Below, piece by piece: positions 1 to 6,220 of a DNA stretch of 7,591 nt. How positions within the stretch are numbered: the first letter of the stretch is position 1; every line of letters begins with the position of its first letter. Both the position numbers and the translations under genes were made by a program. The notes beneath the pieces were generated by a model. That model had not been told where the DNA came from and did no database searches. It worked only from the letters and a program-made list of their open reading frames with translations. Source of the stretch: Acidobacteriaceae bacterium (GTDB lineage Bacteria; Acidobacteriota; Terriglobia; Bryobacterales; Bryobacteraceae); the NCBI GenBank assembly GCA_019246575.1, contig JAFAQG010000773.1, forward strand, positions 1-7,591. Reading direction: 5' to 3'.

Positions 1-696
1 GTTGCGGAAGCTCGCGCCCATCACTACAGTCTTATAGCCGAATTTCTTGAAATAGTTGTAGACTCGTGTCACGGATTGTACGCCAGGATCTTCGGCCCCG
101 GTGTAGTCGCGATTGTATTGCTTCTTGTACCAGTCGAGAATACGGCCGACGAATGGCGATACGAGCGTCACGCCTGCATCGGCGCAGGCGATGGCTTGAT
201 GTAGTCCAAACATGAGTGTCAGGTTGCAATGAATGCCCTCTTTTTCGAGGACCTCAGCAGCCCTGATGCCGTTCCATGTGGAGGCAATCTTGATCAGAAC
301 GCGTTCGCGCGAAATTCCCGCTTTTTCGTACTGCTCGATGATGGAGCGAGCCTTCGCGAGCGTCGCTTCCTTGTCGTAAGAAAGTCTCGCGTCCACTTCC
401 GTCGAGACGCGGCCAGGAATAATGGCCAGTATCTTCTTGCCAAAGGCTACCGCGAGGCGTTCGAACGCGAGTGTCGCAACATCGCTGTCCTTTGCGTTGT
501 CGCCCAGCTCCTTCTTCGCCTGCAGCAGCACGTCGTCGACGATCTGCTGGTATTGCGGCATCTGAGCCGCGGTTGTAATTAAGGACGGATTCGTGGTCGC
601 ATCCTGAGGCTTCACCTTTTCAATGGCCTGAATGTCTCCGGTGTCGGCCACCACGACTGTCATTTGACGAAGTTGTTCCAGTAAGCTTTTCGACAT
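1..696 (-). CDS. tal: Transaldolase (3' end beyond the window)
   Basis: Transaldolase moves a dihydroxyacetone unit between sugar phosphates in the non-oxidative pentose phosphate pathway in the cytoplasm. The first 232 codons are present; TalB of E. coli has 317, so about 85 C-terminal residues lie past the left edge. Visible family signatures are Asp18 in VADTGD, the ATTNPSLI motif (residues 33-40), VLIKIASTW with the Schiff-base lysine at Lys136 (Lys132 in TalB), NLTLMF (158-163), [10 protein letters not shown] (180-189) and VVMGASFRN at the edge. The similarity is to the long TalB/TalA subfamily rather than the short fructose-6-phosphate aldolase-like type. The ATG at 694-696 is preceded by GAAAGGGG (703-710), a good Shine-Dalgarno sequence about 6 nt away, and no closer start competes. 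The gene is divergent from the PilZ/J-domain gene. The reading frame is intact throughout. Confidence 0.96.
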   Translation of the reverse strand, partial: MSKSLLEQLRQMTVVVADTGDIQAIEKVKPQDATTNPSLITTAAQMPQYQQIVDDVLLQAKKELGDNAKDSDVATLAFERLAVAFGKKILAIIPGRVSTEVDARLSYDKEATLAKARSIIEQYEKAGISRERVLIKIASTWNGIRAAEVLEKEGIHCNLTLMFGLHQAIACADAGVTLVSPFVGRILDWYKKQYNRDYTGAEDPGVQSVTRVYNYFKKFGYKTVVMGASFRN

Positions 697-897
697 TCCG
701 TTCCCCTTTCAACGGCGCATCAGGAATGCACGTGCCAACCCAGGTGGCCGTCTAGTCTTATTTTCGCAGAATGCACTTCCGACATCAGCCGGCCACTTCC
801 AAACTGGTCGGATTTGATAAAGCAACAGTCAGGTCTTTATCCGTTTCGGCCGAACGATCTCGACAAACAGCCGATAACAGCACTAGAGGCGTATTTC
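697..897. promoter_or_regulatory. Divergent intergenic region between tal and the PilZ/J-domain gene
   Basis: This 201-nt spacer must carry the promoters of both divergent genes, but no strong match stands out. On the plus strand TTGATA (814-819) followed after 16 nt by TTTATC (836-841) is a weak sigma70-like candidate. A perfect 10-bp palindrome TTCGGCCGAA lies at 845-854, downstream of that candidate, and could be an operator or chance. An 8-bp palindrome GCACGTGC is at 728-735. An in-frame TTG at 814 would extend the downstream protein by 28 residues, but those residues match no domain. No credible small gene was recognised here. Confidence 0.3.
885..889 (+). promoter_or_regulatory. Ribosome-binding site selecting the ATG at 898
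   Basis: AGAGG sits 8 nt before the ATG at 898. This favours 898 over the upstream in-frame TTG at 814, which lacks a comparable purine-rich site and would add residues with no domain similarity. Confidence 0.6.
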
Positions 898-1845
898 ATG
901 CAAGTAAACAGACGGCGCGAGCCCAGGAGACCCTCCGAGAAGTCCTATTCCATTAGCTGGCAAGACGATGCGGGTCTCACTCGCTCGGCCCAGGTTCGCG
1001 GCACAAATGCATCCGATTCCGGTCTGGGCATTCGATGTCCTTCAGACATCCGGCCTGGCACGTCTGTTTACATTCAAGGAGAAGATGGCACCCTGGGAGG
1101 TTATTGCGTGGTCCGCCATTCCAGCCAGCGCGGGGGCGCCTTCGTGATCGGACTCGAGCTGGACGAAGCAGCCAGAAAGAGCCGGAGTGCGCTCACAACC
1201 GATGAAGAGGCAGACCATTACGAGTTCCTGCAGATCAGCCCGAACGCACAGCCGGACACAATACAGCGCGTGTACCGGTTTCTTGCAAGCCGTTACCATC
1301 CGGATAACCCCGAAAGCGGTGATCCCGAGAAGTTTCTTCACCTGAACCGGGCATATGAGGTGTTATCGGACCCGGAGCGTCGCGCCGAGTACGACGAATC
1401 CCTTACCAACAGGCGGCCGCAGCCGAGCGCGGTTTTCGAATCGGTAGATTTTCTCGACGGCGTAGAGGGAGAGGTAAACCGCCGTCTCGCAGTCCTGTCG
1501 CTGCTTTATAGGAAATGTCGCGCCGACATAAATAATCCCCACGTTTCCCTGCTAGACCTGGAGGCGCAGATGGGGTTCCCGCGCGAGTACCTGGATTTCA
1601 CGCTTTGGTATCTGCGACATAAGAAGTATGTGAGCCAGGAAGATGGCGCTGAACTGGCGTTGACCACGCTGGGAGTCGACTACGTCGAGGCTAATTACAC
1701 GAGCCTTCCCCTGATGGCGAAGCTGCTGAGCGAGGGCAGCCGGTCGAGTTTCAGATCCGACCGCGCGGAAACCAGAAAAGCACCGGCCATTTCAGCTGCG
1801 CGCTACATGCTCGGTCCGGCGGAGCCCGCTGACGTAACCCAGTAA
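898..1845 (+). CDS. PilZ - J-domain - winged-helix-like fusion protein
   Basis: This is a predicted soluble cytoplasmic protein of 315 residues with no signal peptide or membrane segment. Residues 4-90 resemble a PilZ domain: the N-terminal arginine cluster RRREPRR gives RxxxR (Arg6/Arg10 or Arg7/Arg11), followed by NASDSG (Asn37-xSer39-xx-Gly42), which fits (D/N)xSxxG. Together these are the known cyclic-di-GMP binding signature. Residues 107-169 form a J-domain with YEFLQIS at its start, the HPD motif at 134-136 and the family ending AYEVLSDPERRAEYD. J-domains stimulate Hsp70 (DnaK) ATPase. No Gly/Phe region or zinc fingers follow, so this is a class C (type III) J-protein and not DnaJ. Residues about 191-266 look like a winged helix (EVNRRLAVLSLLY, a middle helix, then LWYLRHKKYV and a beta-wing), which I infer from pattern only. 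The tail is Ser/Arg/Ala-rich. Function is unknown; a c-di-GMP-responsive co-chaperone or regulator is a hypothesis. The start is set by the Shine-Dalgarno sequence at 885-889. Confidence 0.88.
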   Translation: MQVNRRREPRRPSEKSYSISWQDDAGLTRSAQVRGTNASDSGLGIRCPSDIRPGTSVYIQGEDGTLGGYCVVRHSSQRGGAFVIGLELDEAARKSRSALTTDEEADHYEFLQISPNAQPDTIQRVYRFLASRYHPDNPESGDPEKFLHLNRAYEVLSDPERRAEYDESLTNRRPQPSAVFESVDFLDGVEGEVNRRLAVLSLLYRKCRADINNPHVSLLDLEAQMGFPREYLDFTLWYLRHKKYVSQEDGAELALTTLGVDYVEANYTSLPLMAKLLSEGSRSSFRSDRAETRKAPAISAARYMLGPAEPADVTQ

Positions 1846-1935
1846 TCTTCGGGGGCTCGAAACGCGCTACGATAATGCTGTTTTGACCGCAAGATTCGGA
1901 TAGTTGTCGAAACCGCTTTGGTGGAAACTGAAAGC

Positions 1936-1939
1936 GGAG
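1936..1939 (+). promoter_or_regulatory. Ribosome-binding site selecting the ATG at 1946
   Basis: GGAG lies 6 nt before the ATG at 1946. An in-frame TTG at 1904 would add 14 residues before this Met, but E. coli Ada has 354 residues, closer to the 359 obtained from 1946. Confidence 0.6.
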
Positions 1940-1945
1940 ATCACG

Positions 1946-3025
1946 ATGACGAATGCAATCGCAAACGCCGGCACAAACGGCGATGAAATGTGGAGAGCCA
2001 TACTCGCGCGAGATCGGCGCGCGGATGGGCTTATGTTCTATGCTGTCAAGACCACCGGCATCTACTGCAAGCCTTCGTGCCCGAGCCGCCGTCCGCGAAG
2101 AGCCTCAGTCGAGTTTTTCCGCGATGCATGTTCAGCCGAGCAGGCCGGATATCGAGCCTGCCGCCGCTGCCGGCCAAACGAGGCAAACTCCGAACAGCAA
2201 CTGATTGAAGATGCCTGCGATCTGATGGCGCGCCGATCCGGCGAGCAAACGAGCTTGGAACAACTCGCGCGACAGCTCGGGAGGAGTGCCTTTCATTTTC
2301 AGCGCACATTTAAGCAAGCCCTCGGCGTAAGCCCGAGGGAGTTTCAGGAGGCGCGCCGCTTCGAGGCGTTCAAGCGAGAAGTTGCTCGGGGCGTCAGCAT
2401 CACCGATTCGCTCTATGCCGCGGGTTTCGGGTCGAGTCGTGCGCTGTATGAAACCGCGAACGGCCGCCTCGGCATGGCGCCCCGGCAATACGCTCAGGCG
2501 GGCGTCGGGACAGCGATCTGCTACTCGACCTTCTCGACGCCACTTGGAACTGCTCTGCTTGCGGCGACAACGATCGGGGTGTGCAGCTTGCGATTCGGCA
2601 ATAACGCGGACGAGCTCGAAGCAGAACTCCGCAGCGAGTTCAAGAGAGCGGTTCTCACCCGGGATAACGCGGCCCTCGCGTGTTATCGCGAGAAAGTATT
2701 ACGGTTCATCGAAGGTCCGATTCGCGATCTGGAATTGCCCTTGGATATCAAGGCAACGGTGTTTCAGCACAGAGTCTGGACCGCCATACGCGACATCCCG
2801 ATCGGCGAAACGCGCACCTCTAAGCAACTCGCGAAGGCGATTGGAAAGCCGGCGGCGGCTCGCGCCGTCGCGTCAGCTTGCGCCGCGAATCCGGTAGCGC
2901 TCGCGATACCGTGCCATCGAGTTGTTCGGAGCGGCGGCGACCTCGCCGGCTATCGCTGGGGCCTGGACCGCAAAACGGCGCTTCTGAAAAGCGAAGTGTC
3001 GACACGGAGTCCCGAACGTGAGTGA
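1946..3025 (+). CDS. ada: Bifunctional Ada: methylphosphotriester sensor / O6-methylguanine-DNA methyltransferase
   Basis: Ada repairs alkylated DNA by irreversible methyl transfer to its own cysteines and, once methylated at the N-terminus, activates alkylation-response genes. This 359-residue protein has the full three-part layout. The N-terminal zinc domain (about 12-80) holds TTGIYCKPSCPSRRP and CRRC, giving Cys41, Cys45, Cys72 and Cys75; Cys41 corresponds to the methylphosphotriester acceptor Cys38 of E. coli. An AraC-type HTH pair follows (about 85-190, including LARQLGRSAFHFQRTFKQ and GVSPREFQEARR). The C-terminal alkyltransferase (about 195-345) carries RAVASACAANP and the IPCHRVV active site with Cys323 (Cys321 in E. 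coli), then GDLAGYRWGLDRK. All key residues are present, so it should be active. It lies 100 nt after the PilZ/J-domain gene on the same strand and may be transcribed alone or with it. An E. coli-type Ada box (AAT, 6 nt, GCAA) is not visible upstream. It converges with cpoB. Confidence 0.97.
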   Translation: MTNAIANAGTNGDEMWRAILARDRRADGLMFYAVKTTGIYCKPSCPSRRPRRASVEFFRDACSAEQAGYRACRRCRPNEANSEQQLIEDACDLMARRSGEQTSLEQLARQLGRSAFHFQRTFKQALGVSPREFQEARRFEAFKREVARGVSITDSLYAAGFGSSRALYETANGRLGMAPRQYAQAGVGTAICYSTFSTPLGTALLAATTIGVCSLRFGNNADELEAELRSEFKRAVLTRDNAALACYREKVLRFIEGPIRDLELPLDIKATVFQHRVWTAIRDIPIGETRTSKQLAKAIGKPAAARAVASACAANPVALAIPCHRVVRSGGDLAGYRWGLDRKTALLKSEVSTRSPERE

Positions 3026-3036
3026 AGCAATGTAAC

Positions 3037-3927
3037 CTACCTGCGCCGTGCCGATGAGGCGGGTGCTGACGACGCGCTTAACTGCCTCAACTGCTGTTGC
3101 GCCCGGCGGGCATCGTCCGTATGCGGGTAACTCTCGATGAGAGCCCGAAATTCCTGGATAGCGCGCGTCCGCTGACCGGATTTCAGAAGCGCTGTCGCCT
3201 TCATCAGCCGCGCATCGGGCGTTTTTGCATTTTGTGGATAGCGTTCCAATACGGCGTCAAAGGCCTGGATAGCCCCGTTGTAATCGCCCTTATTGAATGA
3301 GATTTCGCCAATGTAATACTGCGCGCTCGCAGCCAGCTCTGTGTTCGGAAAATACGTAAGATATTGCTGAAATTCCTGATAAGCGAGATCGGCGTTGCCG
3401 GTTTGCAGATCGCGACGGGCGTCGGTGTAGGTCTTCTCGGCGCTCATGCCGGGCGGCGGCCCATTTGTTGCACCGGGGGTCGCCACGGCGCCTGGAAGGC
3501 CCGCGGGTGTCGCACCGGGCGCCGCTGGTGGATTCTGGATGATCTGCATCTGATTCTTGAGATCCGTAACCTTGGCGTCCAGACGCTCGAGCCGCGCCCC
3601 CAGATCGTTCAGGGCATCTTTTAGAGCGCGAACATCATCGCTGGTGGTATCGACTTTGGCGCTCAGGCCAGCGATGGGAGCTAACTGCCTACCGAGCCCA
3701 TTTGTCACGGCATCTTGCACCTGCGCGTTCGATCTCGCCGAGTTATCCTGCACCTGCTGCATTCTGGCCGCTAGTTCGCCCATTTTGGTATCAAGATCGC
3801 GCTGCATGGTGTCGATCTTGTCTTGCAAAATCGACACGTCACGTTGTAACTCGATCAGGTCTTTATTGGCTGCCGGCGAAACGGCGGAGCACGCAGTCAG
3901 TAAAGCTGCAAGGCGCAGATATTTCAT
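3037..3927 (-). CDS. cpoB: Tol-Pal system TPR protein CpoB (YbgF)
   Basis: CpoB is a periplasmic accessory of Tol-Pal that in E. coli binds TolA and links outer-membrane constriction to peptidoglycan synthesis. The 296-residue protein (E. coli 263) starts with a short export signal. LTAC ending at Cys13 fits a lipobox, but the hydrophobic stretch is short, so signal-peptidase I cleavage near SPAA (17-20) is an alternative. Residues about 24-72 and 86-130 are heptad-like coiled coil (IELQRDVSILQDKIDTMQRD and following), as in the YbgF trimerisation region. A Pro/Ala/Gly-rich linker (132-162) leads to three TPR units: about 165-195, 200-235 (YYIGEISFNKGDYNGAIQAF) and 237-272. The tail is Ser/Ala/Arg. 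The ATG at 3925-3927 has GAGGAG at 3937-3942, 9 nt upstream. It is last in the tol-pal operon, 98 nt after pal. Its stop codon is 11 nt from the convergent ada stop. Confidence 0.93.
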   Translation of the reverse strand: MKYLRLAALLTACSAVSPAANKDLIELQRDVSILQDKIDTMQRDLDTKMGELAARMQQVQDNSARSNAQVQDAVTNGLGRQLAPIAGLSAKVDTTSDDVRALKDALNDLGARLERLDAKVTDLKNQMQIIQNPPAAPGATPAGLPGAVATPGATNGPPPGMSAEKTYTDARRDLQTGNADLAYQEFQQYLTYFPNTELAASAQYYIGEISFNKGDYNGAIQAFDAVLERYPQNAKTPDARLMKATALLKSGQRTRAIQEFRALIESYPHTDDARRAQQQLRQLSASSAPASSARRR

Positions 3928-3948
3928 TCGAGTGAACTCCTCAATAGG

Positions 3949-3971
3949 AGGGACGGATGCGACCCGTCCCT
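3949..3971 (-). promoter_or_regulatory. Perfect 8-bp hairpin in the pal-cpoB spacer
   Basis: AGGGACGG (3949-3956) and CCGTCCCT (3964-3971) are perfect inverted arms around a 7-nt loop. In the pal-cpoB transcript the stem ends 6 nt before the cpoB Shine-Dalgarno sequence. No U-run follows on the minus strand, so it does not look like a simple intrinsic terminator. It could stabilise the pal mRNA end, act as a processing site, or tune cpoB translation. The roles are inference; the hairpin itself is seen directly. Confidence 0.5.
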
Positions 3972-4000
3972 TTAGTACGTGCGTTTGTATCTAGTGTAAA
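3972..4000 (-). promoter_or_regulatory. Weak candidate promoter for cpoB
   Basis: On the minus strand TTTACA (4000-3995, 5 of 6 to the sigma70 -35 consensus) is separated by exactly 17 nt from TACTAA (3977-3972, only 3 of 6 to the -10). A start near 3965 would fall inside the hairpin at 3949-3971, so transcripts from it would lack that stem. It could allow cpoB expression independent of the upstream tol genes, or it may be chance. Confidence 0.22.
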
Positions 4001-4025
4001 GAAAAACGACGCCGCGCCGTTATCT

Positions 4026-4793
4026 TTATTGGTTTGTCGAGAAGTGCGCGCGCCGGTTCCGGGCGTAGCAGTCTTCCGTTGCGTCTGTGCAAAGCGGCCG
4101 TTCTTTACCGTAGCTGATCGTCTTCAGCTTGTCTGCCGGCACCCCCAAACCGACCAGCCCGTCTCTGACTGCCGTGGCGCGGCGATCTCCAAGCCCAAGG
4201 TTGTACTCGGCTGAGCCCCGCTCATCGCAATGACCTTCTATGGTGACGACGAAGTTCGGATCCATGCTGAAAATTGTCTTCAGCGCATTGGCGTCGGCCT
4301 GGAGAATCGGTTGATCCACCGGACGAATGTCGCTCTTATCGTAGTCGAAATGCAAATCCTGCACTTGCTTTGCAAGGATCTCGGCAGCCGACGGTCCTGC
4401 AGGCGCCTGAACAGGAGCGGGCGGAGGCGGTGTACTTACCGTTACCGTTGTACTCGCAGTGCTGGTCCCCCCTGGTCCGGTCGCGGTCAGCGTATAAGTT
4501 GTGGTCGCAGTCGGGTACACGGCACGACGGCCGTTCGGACTTACCTGGCCGATGTTGTTATCGATCTCGACAGTTGTTGCATCGGTAACGGACCAGCGCA
4601 GCGACGACGCTTGGCCACTGTTTACGGTTTCGGGTTCGGCAGTAAAGTAGCTGATTGTTGGTTTATTTGGCGCCGGCGCCGGGGCTGGCGCCGGAGGTGG
4701 CGGCGGGGGCGGCGCTTTCTTCTTATGACAACCACTAACTATTAGCAACGTGAGCGCTGCAGCGACATACAGCGATGCTCTACGTTTGGTCAT
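4026..4793 (-). CDS. pal: Peptidoglycan-associated lipoprotein Pal with an extra Ig-like domain
   Basis: Pal anchors the outer membrane to peptidoglycan and is the outer partner of TolB and TolA. The 255-residue precursor has a lipoprotein signal with lipobox VSGC, lipidated at Cys22; His23 at +2 (not Asp) is consistent with outer-membrane sorting by E. coli rules. A Pro/Ala run (27-42) leads into an additional beta-rich module (about 43-120) ending TYTLTATGPGGTS, resembling bacterial Ig-like/PKD folds and absent from E. coli Pal (173 residues). A second Pro-rich linker follows, then the OmpA-like peptidoglycan-binding domain (about 140-255) with VQDLHFDYDKSDI, EGHCDERGSAEYN and ISYGKERP. Asp190 and Arg247, at the positions that hold meso-diaminopimelate in this family, are present. 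Cys235 and Cys242 sit in the loop before NRR and may form a disulfide; Cys189 is a third. It follows tolB by 45 nt. GGGAGGAG lies 11 nt before the ATG. Confidence 0.96.
   Translation of the reverse strand: MTKRRASLYVAAALTLLIVSGCHKKKAPPPPPPPAPAPAPAPNKPTISYFTAEPETVNSGQASSLRWSVTDATTVEIDNNIGQVSPNGRRAVYPTATTTYTLTATGPGGTSTASTTVTVSTPPPPAPVQAPAGPSAAEILAKQVQDLHFDYDKSDIRPVDQPILQADANALKTIFSMDPNFVVTIEGHCDERGSAEYNLGLGDRRATAVRDGLVGLGVPADKLKTISYGKERPLCTDATEDCYARNRRAHFSTNQ
4668..4715 (-). repeat. Low-complexity Pro/Ala-coding tract inside pal
   Basis: Codons 27-42 encode one Ala, seven Pro and then four Ala-Pro pairs. On the plus strand this appears as a very G/C-rich GGCGCC/GGC repeat. It is the flexible tether between the lipidated Cys22 and the Ig-like module. 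Such a tract could vary in length by slippage; because it codes in triplets, length changes can keep the frame. Confidence 0.7.
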
Positions 4794-4838
4794 GGTGATT
4801 GAATCTCCTCCCTGAGATTGTATTCAATACGTGCGTTT

Positions 4839-6218
4839 TTATTGTTCGGCATTAACCCACACCGGCTTTTCGTTGTTGCCGGATTGCGTAAGCGGATGCT
4901 TGCCGGTTCCGTCCGCGTTCATGGTCCAGATCTGGGATTGCCGGCCCCGCTTCGAAGCGTAAACGATGTGAACCCCATCGGGAGCCCAGCTGGGGTTTTC
5001 GTTGCGTCCCTCGTTAGCCGTAAGCTGGGTCGTTTGCTGGGTCGCGACATCCATGACGAAGATGTTGTAATTGCCCGGTTCGAAACCTTTCGTCCACGCG
5101 AATGCAATGTGCGCTCCATCCGGACTCCACGACGGGTTTGTGGCCTCGCCTGTGCCGGCGGAAAGCCGCTGCACATCGGCGCCTTCGAGATTCATGTGGT
5201 AGATCTGCGGAAGGCCCGACCGGTCCGAGACATCCACCATGTCGGTACCCGTTTTCGGATTGATCTTGGGTTCCACTTCGATGGCGCCGGAAGAGGTAAT
5301 GCGGTGGAAACTACTGCCGTCCACGTTTGCCATGAAGAGCTGCGCTGCGCCGCCGCCTGCAGTTGACGAGAAGATAACTTGCTTCGAATCCGGGGTGAAA
5401 GTGACAAATGCGTTCATCGAGGCGCGCTGGTTATAAAACGGAAACTTGCGGGCGGTGTCGAGCGAGAGCATGTAGATGCTCGGGCTCCCGCCCGCATAGC
5501 TTGTGAACGCGACGATACGGCCGTCGGGAGATGCGGAGGGAAATGTCGTAAGTGAGCCGTAGTGAGTTAGCGCACGCTGATCGGTACCGTCCCAGTTCAT
5601 CACCCAGATTTCTTTTGATCCAGTGCGGTCCGAGACAAATACGATGCGCGTGCCCACGAGGCTCTTGCCGCCGAACTGCGCAAGAATGTCAGCGGCATAG
5701 CGATGGCCGGCGTCGACTGCGCCCTCCTCATTGAGTGTTGCTGTGTACACCTTCCCGAACACCTGCGCCTGCTGCAGAGTCGCAATGGTCGGTGCGGTGC
5801 TGTAAAGCCAGCCGAATACGACGAATTGCCCGCGGTCCTCTGCGCCGTATCCGATGCCGAGGAAATTCGTCGCAACCGGTGGAAGACTCCAATCGCTTAA
5901 GCGCCGGCCCTGCGGATTTACTGCCGTGGGGCTTGGTGGCGCAACTCCGCCGATCAGGTCCGATGGTTGCTGTGGAATCTGCAACGGATAAAGTGTCTTC
6001 GGAACGAAGTTGATGAGCGGCGAGCTTTGGAGGTCATCCGCCACCGTTTTATTGAATGCGCCGATGAGCGCGGCGGCTGCGCCCGATGCGCGGAAATCCG
6101 GAACGGCAACATGGGGTTTACCGGGATTCTTCTCGATGTTGCCGCTGATCTGCTGCATGGCAGGAAGCCAACAACGCCCGCCGACCAGAACAAGAGCGAA
6201 AGCGATAAGTATTCGCAT
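4839..6218 (-). CDS. tolB: Periplasmic beta-propeller protein TolB
   Basis: TolB is the soluble periplasmic partner that binds Pal and is released by TolA during Tol-Pal cycling. The 459-residue precursor (E. coli 430) begins with a hydrophobic signal peptide (about 1-20); the Cys16 context GGRC is not a lipobox, so it should be released as a soluble protein after LPA. The N-terminal domain (about 22-185) contains HVAVPDF, a Pro-rich insert (about 79-115) and AADILAQFGGKSL just before the propeller. The beta-propeller (about 189-457) shows repeated blades: IVFVSDRTGSKEIWVMNWDG, SASPDGRIVAF, TFTPDSKQVIF, NPSWSPDGAHIAF and NPSWAPDGVHIVY, ending near KPVWV. The ATG at 6216-6218 overlaps the tolA stop as TAATG. 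No purine-rich ribosome-binding site precedes it, which points to translational coupling. The next internal Met (residue 21) would remove the signal peptide, so the overlapping start is preferred. Confidence 0.96.
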   Translation of the reverse strand: MRILIAFALVLVGGRCWLPAMQQISGNIEKNPGKPHVAVPDFRASGAAAALIGAFNKTVADDLQSSPLINFVPKTLYPLQIPQQPSDLIGGVAPPSPTAVNPQGRRLSDWSLPPVATNFLGIGYGAEDRGQFVVFGWLYSTAPTIATLQQAQVFGKVYTATLNEEGAVDAGHRYAADILAQFGGKSLVGTRIVFVSDRTGSKEIWVMNWDGTDQRALTHYGSLTTFPSASPDGRIVAFTSYAGGSPSIYMLSLDTARKFPFYNQRASMNAFVTFTPDSKQVIFSSTAGGGAAQLFMANVDGSSFHRITSSGAIEVEPKINPKTGTDMVDVSDRSGLPQIYHMNLEGADVQRLSAGTGEATNPSWSPDGAHIAFAWTKGFEPGNYNIFVMDVATQQTTQLTANEGRNENPSWAPDGVHIVYASKRGRQSQIWTMNADGTGKHPLTQSGNNEKPVWVNAEQ

Positions 6219-6220
6219 TA
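6216..6220 (-). promoter_or_regulatory. TAATG stop/start overlap coupling tolA and tolB
   Basis: The tolA stop TAA (6220-6218) shares its last A with the tolB ATG (6218-6216). The preceding 25 nt on the minus strand are A/T- and C-rich with no Shine-Dalgarno-like purine run, so re-initiation by ribosomes finishing tolA is the likely route of tolB translation. Confidence 0.65.

Noticed and set aside
229..582. 117-codon open frame on the plus strand inside tal
   Set aside because: It is antisense to a clearly conserved transaldolase frame, is Arg-rich and matches no family.
814..897. TTG-initiated 28-residue N-terminal extension of the PilZ/J protein
   Set aside because: No good ribosome-binding site precedes the TTG, and the ATG at 898 has AGAGG at 8-nt spacing directly before the PilZ arginine motif.
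1849..1862. TTCG-GGGGCT-CGAA hairpin after the PilZ/J gene as a terminator
   Set aside because: The stem is only 4 bp and no T-run follows.
1874..1892. AAT...GCAA as an Ada box
   Set aside because: The spacing is 12 nt instead of the 6 nt in the E. coli ada promoter, and short matches like this are expected by chance.
1904..1945. TTG-initiated 14-residue extension of Ada
   Set aside because: The ATG at 1946 has a suitable GGAG and gives a length close to E. coli Ada.
2132..2488. 118-codon minus-strand open frame inside ada
   Set aside because: It is a shadow of the HTH-coding region in another frame, with no recognisable domain and no ribosome-binding site noted.
4230..4745. 171-codon plus-strand open frame opposite pal
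   Set aside because: It is Arg/Gly-rich low-complexity sequence created by the Pro/Ala and Thr codons of pal on the other strand.
4818..5366. 182-codon plus-strand open frame opposite tolB
   Set aside because: It is antisense to conserved TolB propeller blades, and its translation resembles no family.
6171..6173. TolB Cys16 as a lipoprotein lipidation site
   Set aside because: The preceding residues GGR do not form a lipobox; Arg at -1 is incompatible.
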